Below, in pieces: positions 7,882-17,545 of a DNA stretch of 33,676 nt. The position numbers and the translations under genes are program-made. The notes under the pieces were generated by a model. That model ran no database searches, was not told the DNA's origin, and saw only the letters and a program-made list of their open reading frames with translations. This stretch comes from a bacterium. GTDB taxonomy: Bacteria > UBP14 > UBA6098 > JAFGQG01. Position 1 is the first letter of the stretch. Each line of letters begins with the position of its first letter. The stretch lies in assembly GCA_016930435.1 (NCBI GenBank), contig JAFGGQ010000168.1, forward strand, positions 1 to 33,676, read 5' to 3'.

Positions 7882-9294
7882 CTATCCGCTGGCTTTCCCC
7901 GGGCATTTACCATTCCAGCAATACAAGCAGAGTTTTTCTTCGGGCAAACCGATAGCCTCAACCATATCTTCCAGGGTCTGATAGCGGAGCGTAGTCACGT
8001 TCAGGTCTTTAGCTATCCAATCTACCATCTTTTGATATTTAGCGGAACCGGCATCTATATATTCTGAGACATCCTCCAGGTCATGCCCTTCAATGGCCTT
8101 GATAGCTTTTCGGGCAGCCAACTCGTGAATGCTCCGGATAGAACGATTAAAACGGCATGGGAACATCAGGGGGGGACATGCCGGGCGGACATGGATCTCC
8201 TTAGCTCCGCAATCCCAGAGTTTGCTAATGGTATAATTTTTTAACTGAGTACCCCTTACTATGGAATCATCCAGAATCACAATACGATTATCCTTGATGA
8301 TTTCGCCGATGGGTATCAATTTCATTCGAGCGATGAGGTCCCTGGTTTCCTGGGCAGGCGGTGTATAACTTCTGCCGTATCCCGGTGTATATTTGACAAG
8401 TGGCTGACGAAATGGGATTCCCGATTCCATCGCATAGCCCAAAGCGTGGGCGAGTCCGGAATCCGGCACGCCTGATACAAGATCAGCCTGTATATCCCGG
8501 TCCCTTCGGGCAAGCGCGCGGCCACACCGCTCCCTTACCACCTCTACATTATTGCCCTCATAATTGGAACCCGGAAAACCGGTATAAATCCAGAAAAATG
8601 AACAAATCTGGTTATCTTTCCGGCCAGGACGAAGCATATCCATTCCACCCTCGTGGAGAAGCACTATCTCCCCCGGCTCCAAATGCTTTACCAGATTAAA
8701 ATCAAGGTTGGGAAATGCCGCGGTCTCCGAAGCTATAGCCCAGCCTTCCTCACCCTTCCCTACGGCAAGAGGGGTATAACCAAGGCGGTCACGGGCAGCA
8801 TAGATCCCTTCATTATTTAAAAGCAACAAGGAGCAGGAACCCTTTATCTTCTCAAACATTTGCTCTATACCATCCACAAGACTATCGCCCAGGTTTATCA
8901 GCTTGGCTATCAATTCAGTTGTGTTCACTAAACCATCACCAATTTCACTGAACGAAAAACCATGCCTCATAAGTTCATCGGAAAGTTCCCGGATATTTTC
9001 CAAAAACCCCACTGTGACGAGGCAAAACGGTCCAAATTTGGAGTTCAAAAATATAGGCTGCACCTCCTGGTCGCTGATCACTCCAATACCCCGGTTGCCC
9101 TTCATGGCCTGATAATCATCACAGAACTTGGATTTGAACTGGCCCTGGTTGATCCGGTGAATTTGCCGGTAGAACGTATCGTTTAATACAGCGATCCCCC
9201 CGTATTCAGTACCCAGGTGAGAATGATAATCCACGCCGTAAAAAAGGGTCCGAGCACAATCCCTGTTCGAAATTACTCCGAATACACCACTCAT
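7882..9294 (-). CDS. PurF-like amidophosphoribosyltransferase homologue lacking the catalytic cysteine
   Basis: A 470-residue homologue of glutamine-PRPP amidotransferase, which makes phosphoribosylamine in the first step of purine synthesis. True PurF exposes an N-terminal Cys (MCGI...) as glutaminase nucleophile; here the protein starts MSGVFGV, with Ser at that place. The GAGGAG ribosome binding site six bases before this ATG makes a misplaced start unlikely. The Asn of the usual NGNL glutamine-binding motif is replaced by Val95, and the HxRYxTxG segment is also altered. By contrast the phosphoribosyltransferase half is intact: VPDSG (277-281) and the PRPP loop VILDDSIVRGTQ (339-350). Four cysteines (231, 380, 456, 459) match the [4Fe-4S] ligands of Bacillus-type PurF. 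It may use free ammonia, another protein's ammonia, or be regulatory. Similar second homologues occur, as I recall, in Bacteroidota. Confidence 0.85.
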   Translation of the reverse strand: MSGVFGVISNRDCARTLFYGVDYHSHLGTEYGGIAVLNDTFYRQIHRINQGQFKSKFCDDYQAMKGNRGIGVISDQEVQPIFLNSKFGPFCLVTVGFLENIRELSDELMRHGFSFSEIGDGLVNTTELIAKLINLGDSLVDGIEQMFEKIKGSCSLLLLNNEGIYAARDRLGYTPLAVGKGEEGWAIASETAAFPNLDFNLVKHLEPGEIVLLHEGGMDMLRPGRKDNQICSFFWIYTGFPGSNYEGNNVEVVRERCGRALARRDRDIQADLVSGVPDSGLAHALGYAMESGIPFRQPLVKYTPGYGRSYTPPAQETRDLIARMKLIPIGEIIKDNRIVILDDSIVRGTQLKNYTISKLWDCGAKEIHVRPACPPLMFPCRFNRSIRSIHELAARKAIKAIEGHDLEDVSEYIDAGSAKYQKMVDWIAKDLNVTTLRYQTLEDMVEAIGLPEEKLCLYCWNGKCPGKASG

Positions 9295-9441
9295 TTGATG
9301 CTCCTCTATATTAATTATTGATCAGAACTTGCCCTTGTTCAAAATTCGGTAAGATCCGATTAGAATTAAAGTTTTTAAATTAATTAAATTGAATCAGGTG
9401 TCAACAGGGATTTTTCGATAATTATTAAGAATAATAATCTA

Positions 9442-9469
9442 TTGACTTTTATATAATATTAAATATCAT
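9442..9469 (+). promoter_or_regulatory. Possible promoter of the M1 peptidase gene
   Basis: TTGACT (9442-9447) and TATCAT (9464-9469), 16 bases apart, lie 22 bases before the ATG at 9492, in the divergent region between the PurF-like gene and the secreted protein block. A perfect TATAAT also occurs at 9452-9457 without a good upstream partner. The short leader that would result lowers confidence. Confidence 0.25.
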
Positions 9470-9491
9470 TTGACATAAGGTATTTTAGGCA

Positions 9492-11474
9492 ATGGAAACT
9501 ATGCAATATTATAAGAAATCCTTCTATATTCTACTTCTAATATTTGCCACAGGATGGGCTGCCGGCAACGCGATTCACCCCCACAAGGAAATTATGCCCG
9601 TTAATAATAAAGAAACCATGTTTACCAATCCCACCGAATCCTGCGTGGAACCGCTTACCCTCTACGATATTATCAAATATGATTTCAATATTGAGTTCTT
9701 AATCCCGTCCGAAGAGATCCAGGCTGAATTGAAGATTTCACTAGGTACTCTGGCTGAGCTGGACACCATAAAGCTGGATCTGGTGGACATGGTTGTTGAC
9801 AGCATTAAAATGGAGGATTCAGACCTAAGCTTTTTGCATACCGGCGAGGTACTTTATATTTTTTTGCCCGGCAGCATTCCCGAATTAACATATTTAGAGC
9901 TTTCAGTCTGGTATCACGGCACCCCTTCCGATGGGTATAACCGTTACCGAAATATGTACATGGACTATGTATTCACAACACTCTTCTGGGCTTCTACCGC
10001 CCGATATTTCTTTCCCTGCGTGGACCACCCCGGCGACCGGGCACTATACGAAGCCATAGCAACAGTACCCTCCGACTATACGGTGGCTTCCAACGGAAAA
10101 CTGATTTCCGATTCAATCGATGTTGAGATCGATAAACGAATCTTCCACTGGCAGGAGAATCACCCCATCTGTACCTATAATATCTGCTTTTCCATCTCCC
10201 AATACCATTTATTGGTAGATACCCTGGATACCCTGCCGATATATTATTATGTCTTTCCGGATAATGCCGCAAATGCCCTGTATGATCTGGGCAGAACCCC
10301 GGAATTGATCGAATTCTTCTCATCATTGTTCGGCCCTTACCCCTTCGACAAATATGGCATAAATATAGCACCCGGAGTAGGGGGCGGAATGGAGCACCAA
10401 ACCATGGTCTCCCTGGACCAGTATCTTATAGACGGACACCGCACTTATGAATACCTGTTCGGCCATGAACTCTCCCATCAATGGTTCGGCGATGCTATAG
10501 GGCTTGAAGACTGGCGGGATTTCTGGCTTAACGAAGGATTCGCCGTTTACTCTGAAGTGCTGATGGAGGAATATTTCAACGGGTGGGATGACGCCCTGAC
10601 CTACATCCAGAGACTGCGCTGGGATTACCGGGATGGCGAGGTCTCAGAAGGACGATTCCCTATCTACGACCCGGAGGTTTACCTCGGAGTGACTATTTAC
10701 CGTAAAGCCCCTTGTGTCATGCACATGCTCCGATTCGTCATGGGCGACTCATGCTTCTTCACAACCCTAAAGGAATACGCAATCAGGTTTAAATACCATA
10801 CCGTTACTACCCCAGATTTCCAGGAGATATGTGAAGAATTTTATGGCTCCGAACTCGCCTGGTTCTTCGATAAATGGATCTATGACAAGGGATTTCCTGA
10901 ATTCGATTATACCTTCCGGGTGCAACCATCCGCAATCCCCGAGACCAACCATCTTCTCATCATTACCGCTCAGGTTCAATACGATGCTCCCCTATTCACC
11001 TTGCCCATAGAGATATTAATAGAATTGACAGATTCAATATTCTATGATACACTATGGATTGAAGATTCAGTCGATACCAACATAATCCCTATACCGTTCG
11101 ACCAGGAAGTAACCAATCTGGAGATCGATCCCAATTCCTGGTTGCTTATAAGCTCACGTTTCGTTTCAGCAATTGATGATGTGAGCCCTTTAAATTGCCA
11201 TTATCAATTGTTTATATTCCCTAATCCCTTCAATTCTGCAACCAGTATTATCTTCTATAATCAAAAACCTGATAGATACTCGGTTGAGATCAACAATCTG
11301 ATCGGCCAGCGGATCACCAACCTGTTCGATGGCTTCCTGATGCCGGGCGAACACCGCTTTACCTGGGATTTCAGCTATAACAATAGAACTCCCCTTCCAC
11401 CAGGGCAATATTACTGTACGGTCAGGCGCGGAGGAGAGATTTTTCTAAAGAAGAAACTGATCTTATTAAAATAA
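9492..11474 (+). CDS. Secreted M1 family zinc aminopeptidase with C-terminal sorting-type domain
   Basis: A 660-residue exported metallopeptidase that should remove N-terminal residues from peptides outside the cytoplasm. The N-terminal hydrophobic stretch is a signal peptide. The M1 core is complete: exopeptidase motif GGGMEH (297-302, in place of the usual GAMEN), zinc motif HELSH (His325, Glu326, His329) with the third ligand Glu348 at the standard distance, and the transition-state Tyr403 in TIYRKAP. The C-terminal ~85 residues start FPNPFNSATS and end in LILLK, a FlgD-like/type-IX-sorting type domain also present on two neighbours. It is shorter than four-domain M1 enzymes because the long helical C-domain is replaced. 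It is the first gene of the secreted block, 23 bases before the subtilisin gene. An alternative ATG three codons in is equally possible. Confidence 0.92.
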   Translation: METMQYYKKSFYILLLIFATGWAAGNAIHPHKEIMPVNNKETMFTNPTESCVEPLTLYDIIKYDFNIEFLIPSEEIQAELKISLGTLAELDTIKLDLVDMVVDSIKMEDSDLSFLHTGEVLYIFLPGSIPELTYLELSVWYHGTPSDGYNRYRNMYMDYVFTTLFWASTARYFFPCVDHPGDRALYEAIATVPSDYTVASNGKLISDSIDVEIDKRIFHWQENHPICTYNICFSISQYHLLVDTLDTLPIYYYVFPDNAANALYDLGRTPELIEFFSSLFGPYPFDKYGINIAPGVGGGMEHQTMVSLDQYLIDGHRTYEYLFGHELSHQWFGDAIGLEDWRDFWLNEGFAVYSEVLMEEYFNGWDDALTYIQRLRWDYRDGEVSEGRFPIYDPEVYLGVTIYRKAPCVMHMLRFVMGDSCFFTTLKEYAIRFKYHTVTTPDFQEICEEFYGSELAWFFDKWIYDKGFPEFDYTFRVQPSAIPETNHLLIITAQVQYDAPLFTLPIEILIELTDSIFYDTLWIEDSVDTNIIPIPFDQEVTNLEIDPNSWLLISSRFVSAIDDVSPLNCHYQLFIFPNPFNSATSIIFYNQKPDRYSVEINNLIGQRITNLFDGFLMPGEHRFTWDFSYNNRTPLPPGQYYCTVRRGGEIFLKKKLILLK

Positions 11475-11497
11475 CACTTTTTCGATTTATTGGACTG

Positions 11498-14400
11498 ATG
11501 TATAAAATGCCTGATAATAAATCCTATCTATATATTTATCTTTTGCCCTTTATATTTATCATCTTAATATGCTTTAACGGGTATGGAGCAGGGCCCTTTT
11601 CGCACACCCGAGTTTCCACTCCGTCCAGCCAGCTTGTCCCCCTGATAATAATAATGGAGCAACAGGCCGAGGCGAATGACCTACAGGCTTTCAAGCTTCT
11701 TAGCATTGAGGAGCGGAGGGACTCTGCCATTTCAATATTAAAAGGGATTGCCGAAAATACCCAGGCTCCTATTTTCTATGCATTGCGGCAATTAGAGCAG
11801 GAAGGGATAATCAAGGGTATCCGGAGTTTATGGATCATCAATGCAATTTCCTTGTATTCCCCCGAGGAGTGGATTCCACAGCTTGAACAATTGCCCGGAA
11901 TACGCAAGGTAACCATTGACCACCCACAACCAGCGTTACTCTCGGTGACGACTCCTTCTGACACTACCTGGGGTTTGACCCGCATTCAGGCTTTAGAGAT
12001 CCGGGAGAATCTCGGATTAATGGGAAAATCGGTTCTGTTAGCTATTCTGGACACCGGGGTAGGATACAATCACCCTGACCTGTTCGGGCAGATCTGGCGT
12101 AATTTAGGTGAAATTCCCTATGATGGTATCGACAATGATTCCAACGGCTATGTGGACGACTGGCATGGTTACAATTTTGCTGACAGCAGCGGAGAGGTTG
12201 CGGATAATGAGGGTCATGGAACCCATGTTGCGGGTAGCATTGTAGGGGATGGTAGTCAGGGGACGTATATCGGGGTAGCGCCTGAGGCACGGTTAATGGT
12301 CTGCAAGGTATTGTCCAGTTCGGGTTCAGGCCGTCAGGCCAATGCCTGGGAGGGAGTGCAATATGCGGTTCAGGAGGGCGCGCAGGCAATGAATCTATCC
12401 ATAGGTTGGCGTTATACCGATGGCGGTGATCGTTCCTCCTGGCGTACGGTAGTCTCCAATGCGGTTGCCGCAGGTGTAGTAATGGTTATTGCAGCGGGTA
12501 ATGAACGTTCATTTGGCGAACCGCCACCCAATAACATGAGGACCCCCGGGGACGTCCCGGAAGCGTTGACCATAGGTTCTACTACATTTATCGACAGCCT
12601 TTCCTCTTTTTCCAGCATCGGGCCGGTGGGCTGGGGTGAGATCGAACCGTTTTTTGATTACCCCTATCCCCCCGGACTCCTTAAACCGGATATTAGCGCT
12701 CCGGGAAGTGAAATACTATCATCCACATTAGGGGGAGGATACGGGAATAACAGCGGGACATCTATGGCTTCTCCGCATGTTACCGGGACGGTTGCCCTTA
12801 TGCTTCAGGCCAATCCTGAACTAAGTCCGGAAGAGGTAAAAGGATTCATTCAGGCCTCAGCGGTGGACAGGGGCCCAGCAGGACCGGACAGCCTATTCGG
12901 AGCAGGGCGGTTAAATTCCTACCAAGCCGTGCTGTTAGCCATGGAAGAAGTCTCATCCATCTCGGGGACCTGCCTCCCACCCGCAATTATCAACATTTCA
13001 CCGGGTTACCTGACCTTTTTCTGCGAATCACCGGGCGGAGAATATTCCGCCATACTGAAAGCCGATACTACCTATCAGATTACCTTCTCCCAATTCGGGT
13101 ATTATCCCGAAACACTTTATGTTTATTTGCCTCCGGATACCGCCCTTGAAATTGATATAAGCCTGAGCATCCTCCCTACTATTACCGTTAATATGGAGGT
13201 ACGCGATTTCGACAGCGGTGAACCGGTCCGATTCTCCAAAATCCATTTTCAGGATGATCATCTTTCTAGGCTTGATGGGGATTCCCTTGGATTAGTGGTT
13301 TTAGAATCAATCCCGATTTTCACCGATATCGGATTAACCATCGCCTGTCCCGGATATGCAAGCGAAATCCGCAATTATCGTTTTAGAGCTGATGATGGAG
13401 ACCAGACCATTCATGTATTCTTGCATGCCGCTTTTGATTTTGAAAGCGACAGCGGCTCATTATTCACAACCGGTGCTATCAACGACGATTGGGAATGGGG
13501 AATCCCGGGTTTCGGACCAGATTCTGCCCGTTCCGGAGTCATGGTATGGGCTACAGGTCTGGATACCGCTTACTCCAATACTTCCGATTCCCGGCTCTAT
13601 ACTCCGTCATACTATCTACCAAGTGGTTTCTCGCCACGGGTTTCCTTTTTTCACTGGTACGACTCCGAGGCTACAAGCTGGGGCTTCTGGGACGGTGGGA
13701 ATCTGTCTATTTCCGTGGATGATGATTCTTTCCGGGTAATCTATCCCGAGAACGGTTACAGGGGTATCATAGACCCTTACGATTCAATCCTGGCTTATCA
13801 ACCTGCATTCAGCGGAACTACCGGCGGGGATTTTTGGCATCAGGTACAGTTCGATCTCACACCCTTCGAGGGCTCTGAAGTATCCTTTATGTTTCATTTC
13901 GGAAGTGATGACAATACCATCCGGCCCGGGTGGTACATAGATGATCTTTCAGTAATTCCGCGGATGATCCGTGGACCATGGATATATTATCAGCAGGACA
14001 GCTTTTTTATTGCGTGCGGGGATAGCTTTCCCATTCGCTGCAGGGTACTGCCGGTAATCAATCCAGTTAATCCTTCACTCAGCTGGGCTATATACTCCGA
14101 GGATTCCCTGTTTTTTTCACCGGACTCGATTCCTTTCACCGGGTTTTACAGCGATTCCTATTATGCTGCTATTCCCCCTGTACCAGGTGCTGAAAGGGTA
14201 TATTATTATCTGGTTTTCAGGGATAGCGCCGGTATCGCCAGCGTGAGCCCGGAAGGGGCTCCACACGCCTGTTTTGCTTTTTGGGTGGGTTCGGACACCA
14301 CCCCCCCGGTAATCAGGGTCGTTCAGCGGCCTTATTATCAGGCTATGGACAGAAGCGGCAGCTACGTGGTCAAAGCCGACATCTATGACAACTGGCTTCT

Positions 14401-15448
14401 GGATAGTTCTTCAGTTTACCTTTACTGGCGCAAGAACCGTGGACCCGAGAACGCCATCCTTTTTGATTCCCGAACAGAAGACCTGTACCTGTTTAATATC
14501 AACGCTCCCGCTGAAGTGGGCGACCTCTTTGATTTTTACATCTCTGCTTCAGATGCCGCCCTGAGTCCCAATACCACACGCTATCCGGAAACTGATTACC
14601 TTTCTTTCGAAATTGTAGGGGAGTTATTCTGGGATTTTGAGAGCGGTGCTGACTTTACAACGTTGAATGGAATTTGGCAATGGGGCGCACCGGACGGGAT
14701 CGTTCCCTTTTCCGGGGATCAATGCTGGGGCACCATACTAAATGATTCCTATCCCCCCAATTCCCGCGATTTTCTTTACCTACCCCCACTAAAGCTTGCC
14801 GGATTTGATAACTTCACCCTGACCTTCTGGCATTGGTACGCTTTCGCCGGGGATGCTTCCCCCTATTCAGATGGCGGAAACATTCAACTCGTTAACACTT
14901 CCGATTCTATTTACATTCTCACCCCTTTGTCAGGCTATGATGGAATAAGCACCCCTGAAACGTTCGGGGGTAACCCGGTATTCGGAGATTCAAGCGGAGA
15001 CTGGCGCATGGAAACAATTAATCTTAATCCTTATGCCGATGATTATATCCAGATCCGTTTTGCCTTCGCTGCTGACCATTCAATTGAAGATCTGGGATGG
15101 TATATAGATGCAGTAAGAATCGACACCAGCTTCCTGAAAATTGCCGATACTCCCAACAATCGGCCCGGACAATATCAACTCCTTCCTGCTTTCCCAAATC
15201 CTTTTAACCTGGCCACCAGAATTTGTTACATTCTTCCCGGCGGAGAGCACTCCATCAAGCTGGGAATATATAATTTGCAGGGTAAAATAGTGAAACAATT
15301 AGCGGAAGGAGAACATGAAGGAGGGCAATATACGGTTATCTGGAACGGCAGAAACGATGCCGGTATTGAGCTTCCCAGCGGGATATATTTTATTTCATTT
15401 ATAGCAAATAATAATTCTATTGTCAATACTTTATTGTTGTTGAAATAG
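11498..15448 (+). CDS. Large secreted subtilisin-like (S8) protease with duplicated accessory domains
   Basis: A 1316-residue exported serine protease. After a signal peptide and a prodomain-like region (to about residue 160), the S8 catalytic domain shows Asp185 in ILDTGVGYNHPDL, His240 in GHGTHVAGS, AAGNE for the oxyanion-hole Asn, and Ser422 in GTSMASPHVTG. After about residue 490 come a carboxypeptidase-regulatory-like beta domain and a lectin-like module (about 645-825). An Ig-like spacer follows, then a second similar module (about 1045-1210). Both modules share FDFESG-like openings, FFHWY or FWHWY, and GWYIDD or GWYIDA ends, as in M6 immune-inhibitor-A-type accessory domains. The last ~90 residues (FPNPFNLATR to LLLLK) are the sorting-type domain. 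It probably degrades extracellular protein together with the M1 peptidase, with which it seems co-transcribed. Confidence 0.92.
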   Translation: MYKMPDNKSYLYIYLLPFIFIILICFNGYGAGPFSHTRVSTPSSQLVPLIIIMEQQAEANDLQAFKLLSIEERRDSAISILKGIAENTQAPIFYALRQLEQEGIIKGIRSLWIINAISLYSPEEWIPQLEQLPGIRKVTIDHPQPALLSVTTPSDTTWGLTRIQALEIRENLGLMGKSVLLAILDTGVGYNHPDLFGQIWRNLGEIPYDGIDNDSNGYVDDWHGYNFADSSGEVADNEGHGTHVAGSIVGDGSQGTYIGVAPEARLMVCKVLSSSGSGRQANAWEGVQYAVQEGAQAMNLSIGWRYTDGGDRSSWRTVVSNAVAAGVVMVIAAGNERSFGEPPPNNMRTPGDVPEALTIGSTTFIDSLSSFSSIGPVGWGEIEPFFDYPYPPGLLKPDISAPGSEILSSTLGGGYGNNSGTSMASPHVTGTVALMLQANPELSPEEVKGFIQASAVDRGPAGPDSLFGAGRLNSYQAVLLAMEEVSSISGTCLPPAIINISPGYLTFFCESPGGEYSAILKADTTYQITFSQFGYYPETLYVYLPPDTALEIDISLSILPTITVNMEVRDFDSGEPVRFSKIHFQDDHLSRLDGDSLGLVVLESIPIFTDIGLTIACPGYASEIRNYRFRADDGDQTIHVFLHAAFDFESDSGSLFTTGAINDDWEWGIPGFGPDSARSGVMVWATGLDTAYSNTSDSRLYTPSYYLPSGFSPRVSFFHWYDSEATSWGFWDGGNLSISVDDDSFRVIYPENGYRGIIDPYDSILAYQPAFSGTTGGDFWHQVQFDLTPFEGSEVSFMFHFGSDDNTIRPGWYIDDLSVIPRMIRGPWIYYQQDSFFIACGDSFPIRCRVLPVINPVNPSLSWAIYSEDSLFFSPDSIPFTGFYSDSYYAAIPPVPGAERVYYYLVFRDSAGIASVSPEGAPHACFAFWVGSDTTPPVIRVVQRPYYQAMDRSGSYVVKADIYDNWLLDSSSVYLYWRKNRGPENAILFDSRTEDLYLFNINAPAEVGDLFDFYISASDAALSPNTTRYPETDYLSFEIVGELFWDFESGADFTTLNGIWQWGAPDGIVPFSGDQCWGTILNDSYPPNSRDFLYLPPLKLAGFDNFTLTFWHWYAFAGDASPYSDGGNIQLVNTSDSIYILTPLSGYDGISTPETFGGNPVFGDSSGDWRMETINLNPYADDYIQIRFAFAADHSIEDLGWYIDAVRIDTSFLKIADTPNNRPGQYQLLPAFPNPFNLATRICYILPGGEHSIKLGIYNLQGKIVKQLAEGEHEGGQYTVIWNGRNDAGIELPSGIYFISFIANNNSIVNTLLLLK

Positions 15449-15499
15449 CTAAAGTGGTTTAATTATAAGATTATATATAATTTAAGGAGGCATAACAGA

Positions 15500-17209
15500 A
15501 TGTTAAAAAGGTTACTGTTGAGCATTGTATTAGTTTTGATATTTTCTGCTTCTGCGACACTTCCGGATACTGAGAACCCCCTTCTGAAAGCAATGGAGGA
15601 GGAATTGGAGCGTTCGTTTGCTGCTCTCAGGGATACCGGAGATGCCCCATTGTATTTTTTGAATTATGCTGTTACTGAAGAGAAAGGGCAGTCCGTATCG
15701 GCTGAATTCGGGGCTCTGATCAGCAGTGATGAATGGCATGATCGCTACCTGGATGTGGATGTAAGGGTGGGTTCTATGGATCTCGATAACACCCATGAGA
15801 TAAGGGAAGAGGGTTTTGGATCTTTACTGGATTTCAGCGGCCAGATCCCTACGGAAATGCCCCTGGACAGTTCTCCGGAGGTCGTCAGGCGTTTTTTATG
15901 GCTAAAAACCGATGAGGAATTCAAGGCTGCACAAAAACGATTTATCAAGGTGCAGCGCAACGTTGCGGTAAAGGTAGAACAAGATGATACTTCCCCGGAC
16001 TTCAGTCCGATTGATCCGTCGGTAGAGTTAGGCCCTTTATCCTCGGAGTCTTTTGATCAGGAGCTATGGAAGGAAAAAACCCGGAAATTTTCCCAGGTAT
16101 ATAAGAAGTATGAAAAAATATTAAACTGCAGGGTAACCTTGCATCTTGAGAACATTAACAAGTACATTGTCAGTTCGGATGGTACTCGGTTGCGTTTTGG
16201 CCAAAGTTATATTCGTTTATCTACTTTTGGGGTTGTAAAGGCTGATGATGGGATGCATCTTCATCGTTATCTAATCTTTGATGCCGCCCGAATGGAGGAG
16301 CTTCCTGATGATACCGTGATAGAGGCCAGTATTGATAGTCTGATCCAGGACCTTTTAGCGCTAAGGGAGGCTCCTGTTGTGGAGCCTTATTTGGGTCCCG
16401 CAATATTGAGGAATAAAGCCAGCGGAGTATTTTTCCACGAAATATTTGGGCATCGTATCGAGGGACACAGACAAAAGACCGAGAAGGAGGGCCAGACATT
16501 CGCCAAGAAACTGGGAGAACAGATATTGCCGGAATTCATTTCGGTTTATGATGATCCCACCCTGAAATATTACGATAAAACATTTTTACGGGGTTATTAT
16601 GAGTATGATGATGAAGGTGTAAAGGCAGAAAGAGTAAACGTTGTAGAAGACGGCATATTAAAGAATTTTTTATTGAGTAGAAGCCTTGTGGAGGGCTTTA
16701 ACTGCTCAAATGGCCATGGCAGGCGAAACCATACAAACCAGGTTACTTCACGGCAGGGCAATCTTATAATTGAATCCCAAAAAACCTTACCCTTTTCAGA
16801 GTTAAGGGAAATGCTGATCCAGGAATGCAGGGATCAGGGTAAGGACTGGGGTCTGATCTTCGAGGATATTTCAGGCGGTTTCACTATGACCATGAAATAT
16901 TTGCCCCAGGCTTTCAAGGTAATGCCCCTTAAAGTCTGGCGAGTATATACCGATGGCAGACCTGACGAGCTTGTACGGGGAGTTGATATTGTGGGTACAC
17001 CGTTGACCAGCTTCAGCAAAATATTAGCTACCGGCGATGATTATCTGGTATTCAATGGCACCTGCGGAGCGGAATCAGGTTATATTCCGGTTTCTGCGGT
17101 ATCACCTTCGATACTGGTCTCTCAAATCGAAATCGAAAAGAAGTCCAAAAGCCAGGATAAGCCGCCTGTACTTCCTCCACCCGGCAAAAAGATAAATATC
17201 GATAATTAA
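15500..17209 (+). CDS. Exported TldD-family metalloprotease homologue, zinc site intact
   Basis: A 569-residue protein of the TldD/PmbA (peptidase U62) family. E. coli TldD is a cytosolic metalloprotease that acts in a TldD-TldE heterodimer, trimming unfolded peptides such as the microcin B17 leader. This copy carries a clear signal peptide (MLKRLLLSIVLVLIF, cleavage near residues 18-20), so it should work outside the cytoplasm. The signature HEIFGH (His313, Glu314, His318) and the distal Cys522 in GTCGAESG match the three zinc ligands plus catalytic Glu. The central ISVYDDP and the GHGRRNHTNQ loop are also typical. A family-unlike proline-rich tail ends the protein. The ribosome binding site AAGGAGG (15484-15490) is one of the best in the window. 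It lies 51 bases after the subtilisin gene. A degenerate paralogue lies at 26429-28225. Confidence 0.9.
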   Translation: MLKRLLLSIVLVLIFSASATLPDTENPLLKAMEEELERSFAALRDTGDAPLYFLNYAVTEEKGQSVSAEFGALISSDEWHDRYLDVDVRVGSMDLDNTHEIREEGFGSLLDFSGQIPTEMPLDSSPEVVRRFLWLKTDEEFKAAQKRFIKVQRNVAVKVEQDDTSPDFSPIDPSVELGPLSSESFDQELWKEKTRKFSQVYKKYEKILNCRVTLHLENINKYIVSSDGTRLRFGQSYIRLSTFGVVKADDGMHLHRYLIFDAARMEELPDDTVIEASIDSLIQDLLALREAPVVEPYLGPAILRNKASGVFFHEIFGHRIEGHRQKTEKEGQTFAKKLGEQILPEFISVYDDPTLKYYDKTFLRGYYEYDDEGVKAERVNVVEDGILKNFLLSRSLVEGFNCSNGHGRRNHTNQVTSRQGNLIIESQKTLPFSELREMLIQECRDQGKDWGLIFEDISGGFTMTMKYLPQAFKVMPLKVWRVYTDGRPDELVRGVDIVGTPLTSFSKILATGDDYLVFNGTCGAESGYIPVSAVSPSILVSQIEIEKKSKSQDKPPVLPPPGKKINIDN

Positions 17210-17545
17210 TAGGCTTTGAATTACTTGAAATAATAATACCGTAGATGAAAAAATATTGCAGAACAAGAATACTTTACTATTAAACAGCCTTATTAATGAT
17301 ACATTAAGAAAAAGCTATGATAATTGAGGTTCGAACTGGAGATAATAACTGGATAAATTTCGTGGGTTAAAAGGGGATTTGGATTGAAATAGAATTAGCG
17401 GTATCAAGAATTTAGGCTTGCTAATTTTGCTTATATTTAGATATTATAATGTTAATAGTATGACATTAGTTTTCTGGAAATATTACCTGATTTACTATGG
17501 TAAAATTGTGAATCGCAATTTAAAATAACAACTTTAGGAGTATTT
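17210..17545. other. 336-base gap inside the secreted block
   Basis: No gene seen. The gap is AT-rich and probably carries a promoter for the genes from 17546 on. A perfect TATAAT lies at 17445-17450, but no good -35 box is at the right distance. A dyad AAATTG-TGAATCG-CAATTT (about 17503-17521) sits shortly before the ribosome binding site AGGAG (17536-17540) and could be an operator. No terminator is evident after the TldD-like gene. Confidence 0.4.

Noticed and set aside
9280-9300. A misplaced start hiding a true N-terminal Cys in the PurF-like protein
   Set aside because: GAGGAG stands six bases before this ATG and the protein pattern begins exactly here; the codon after ATG is Ser.
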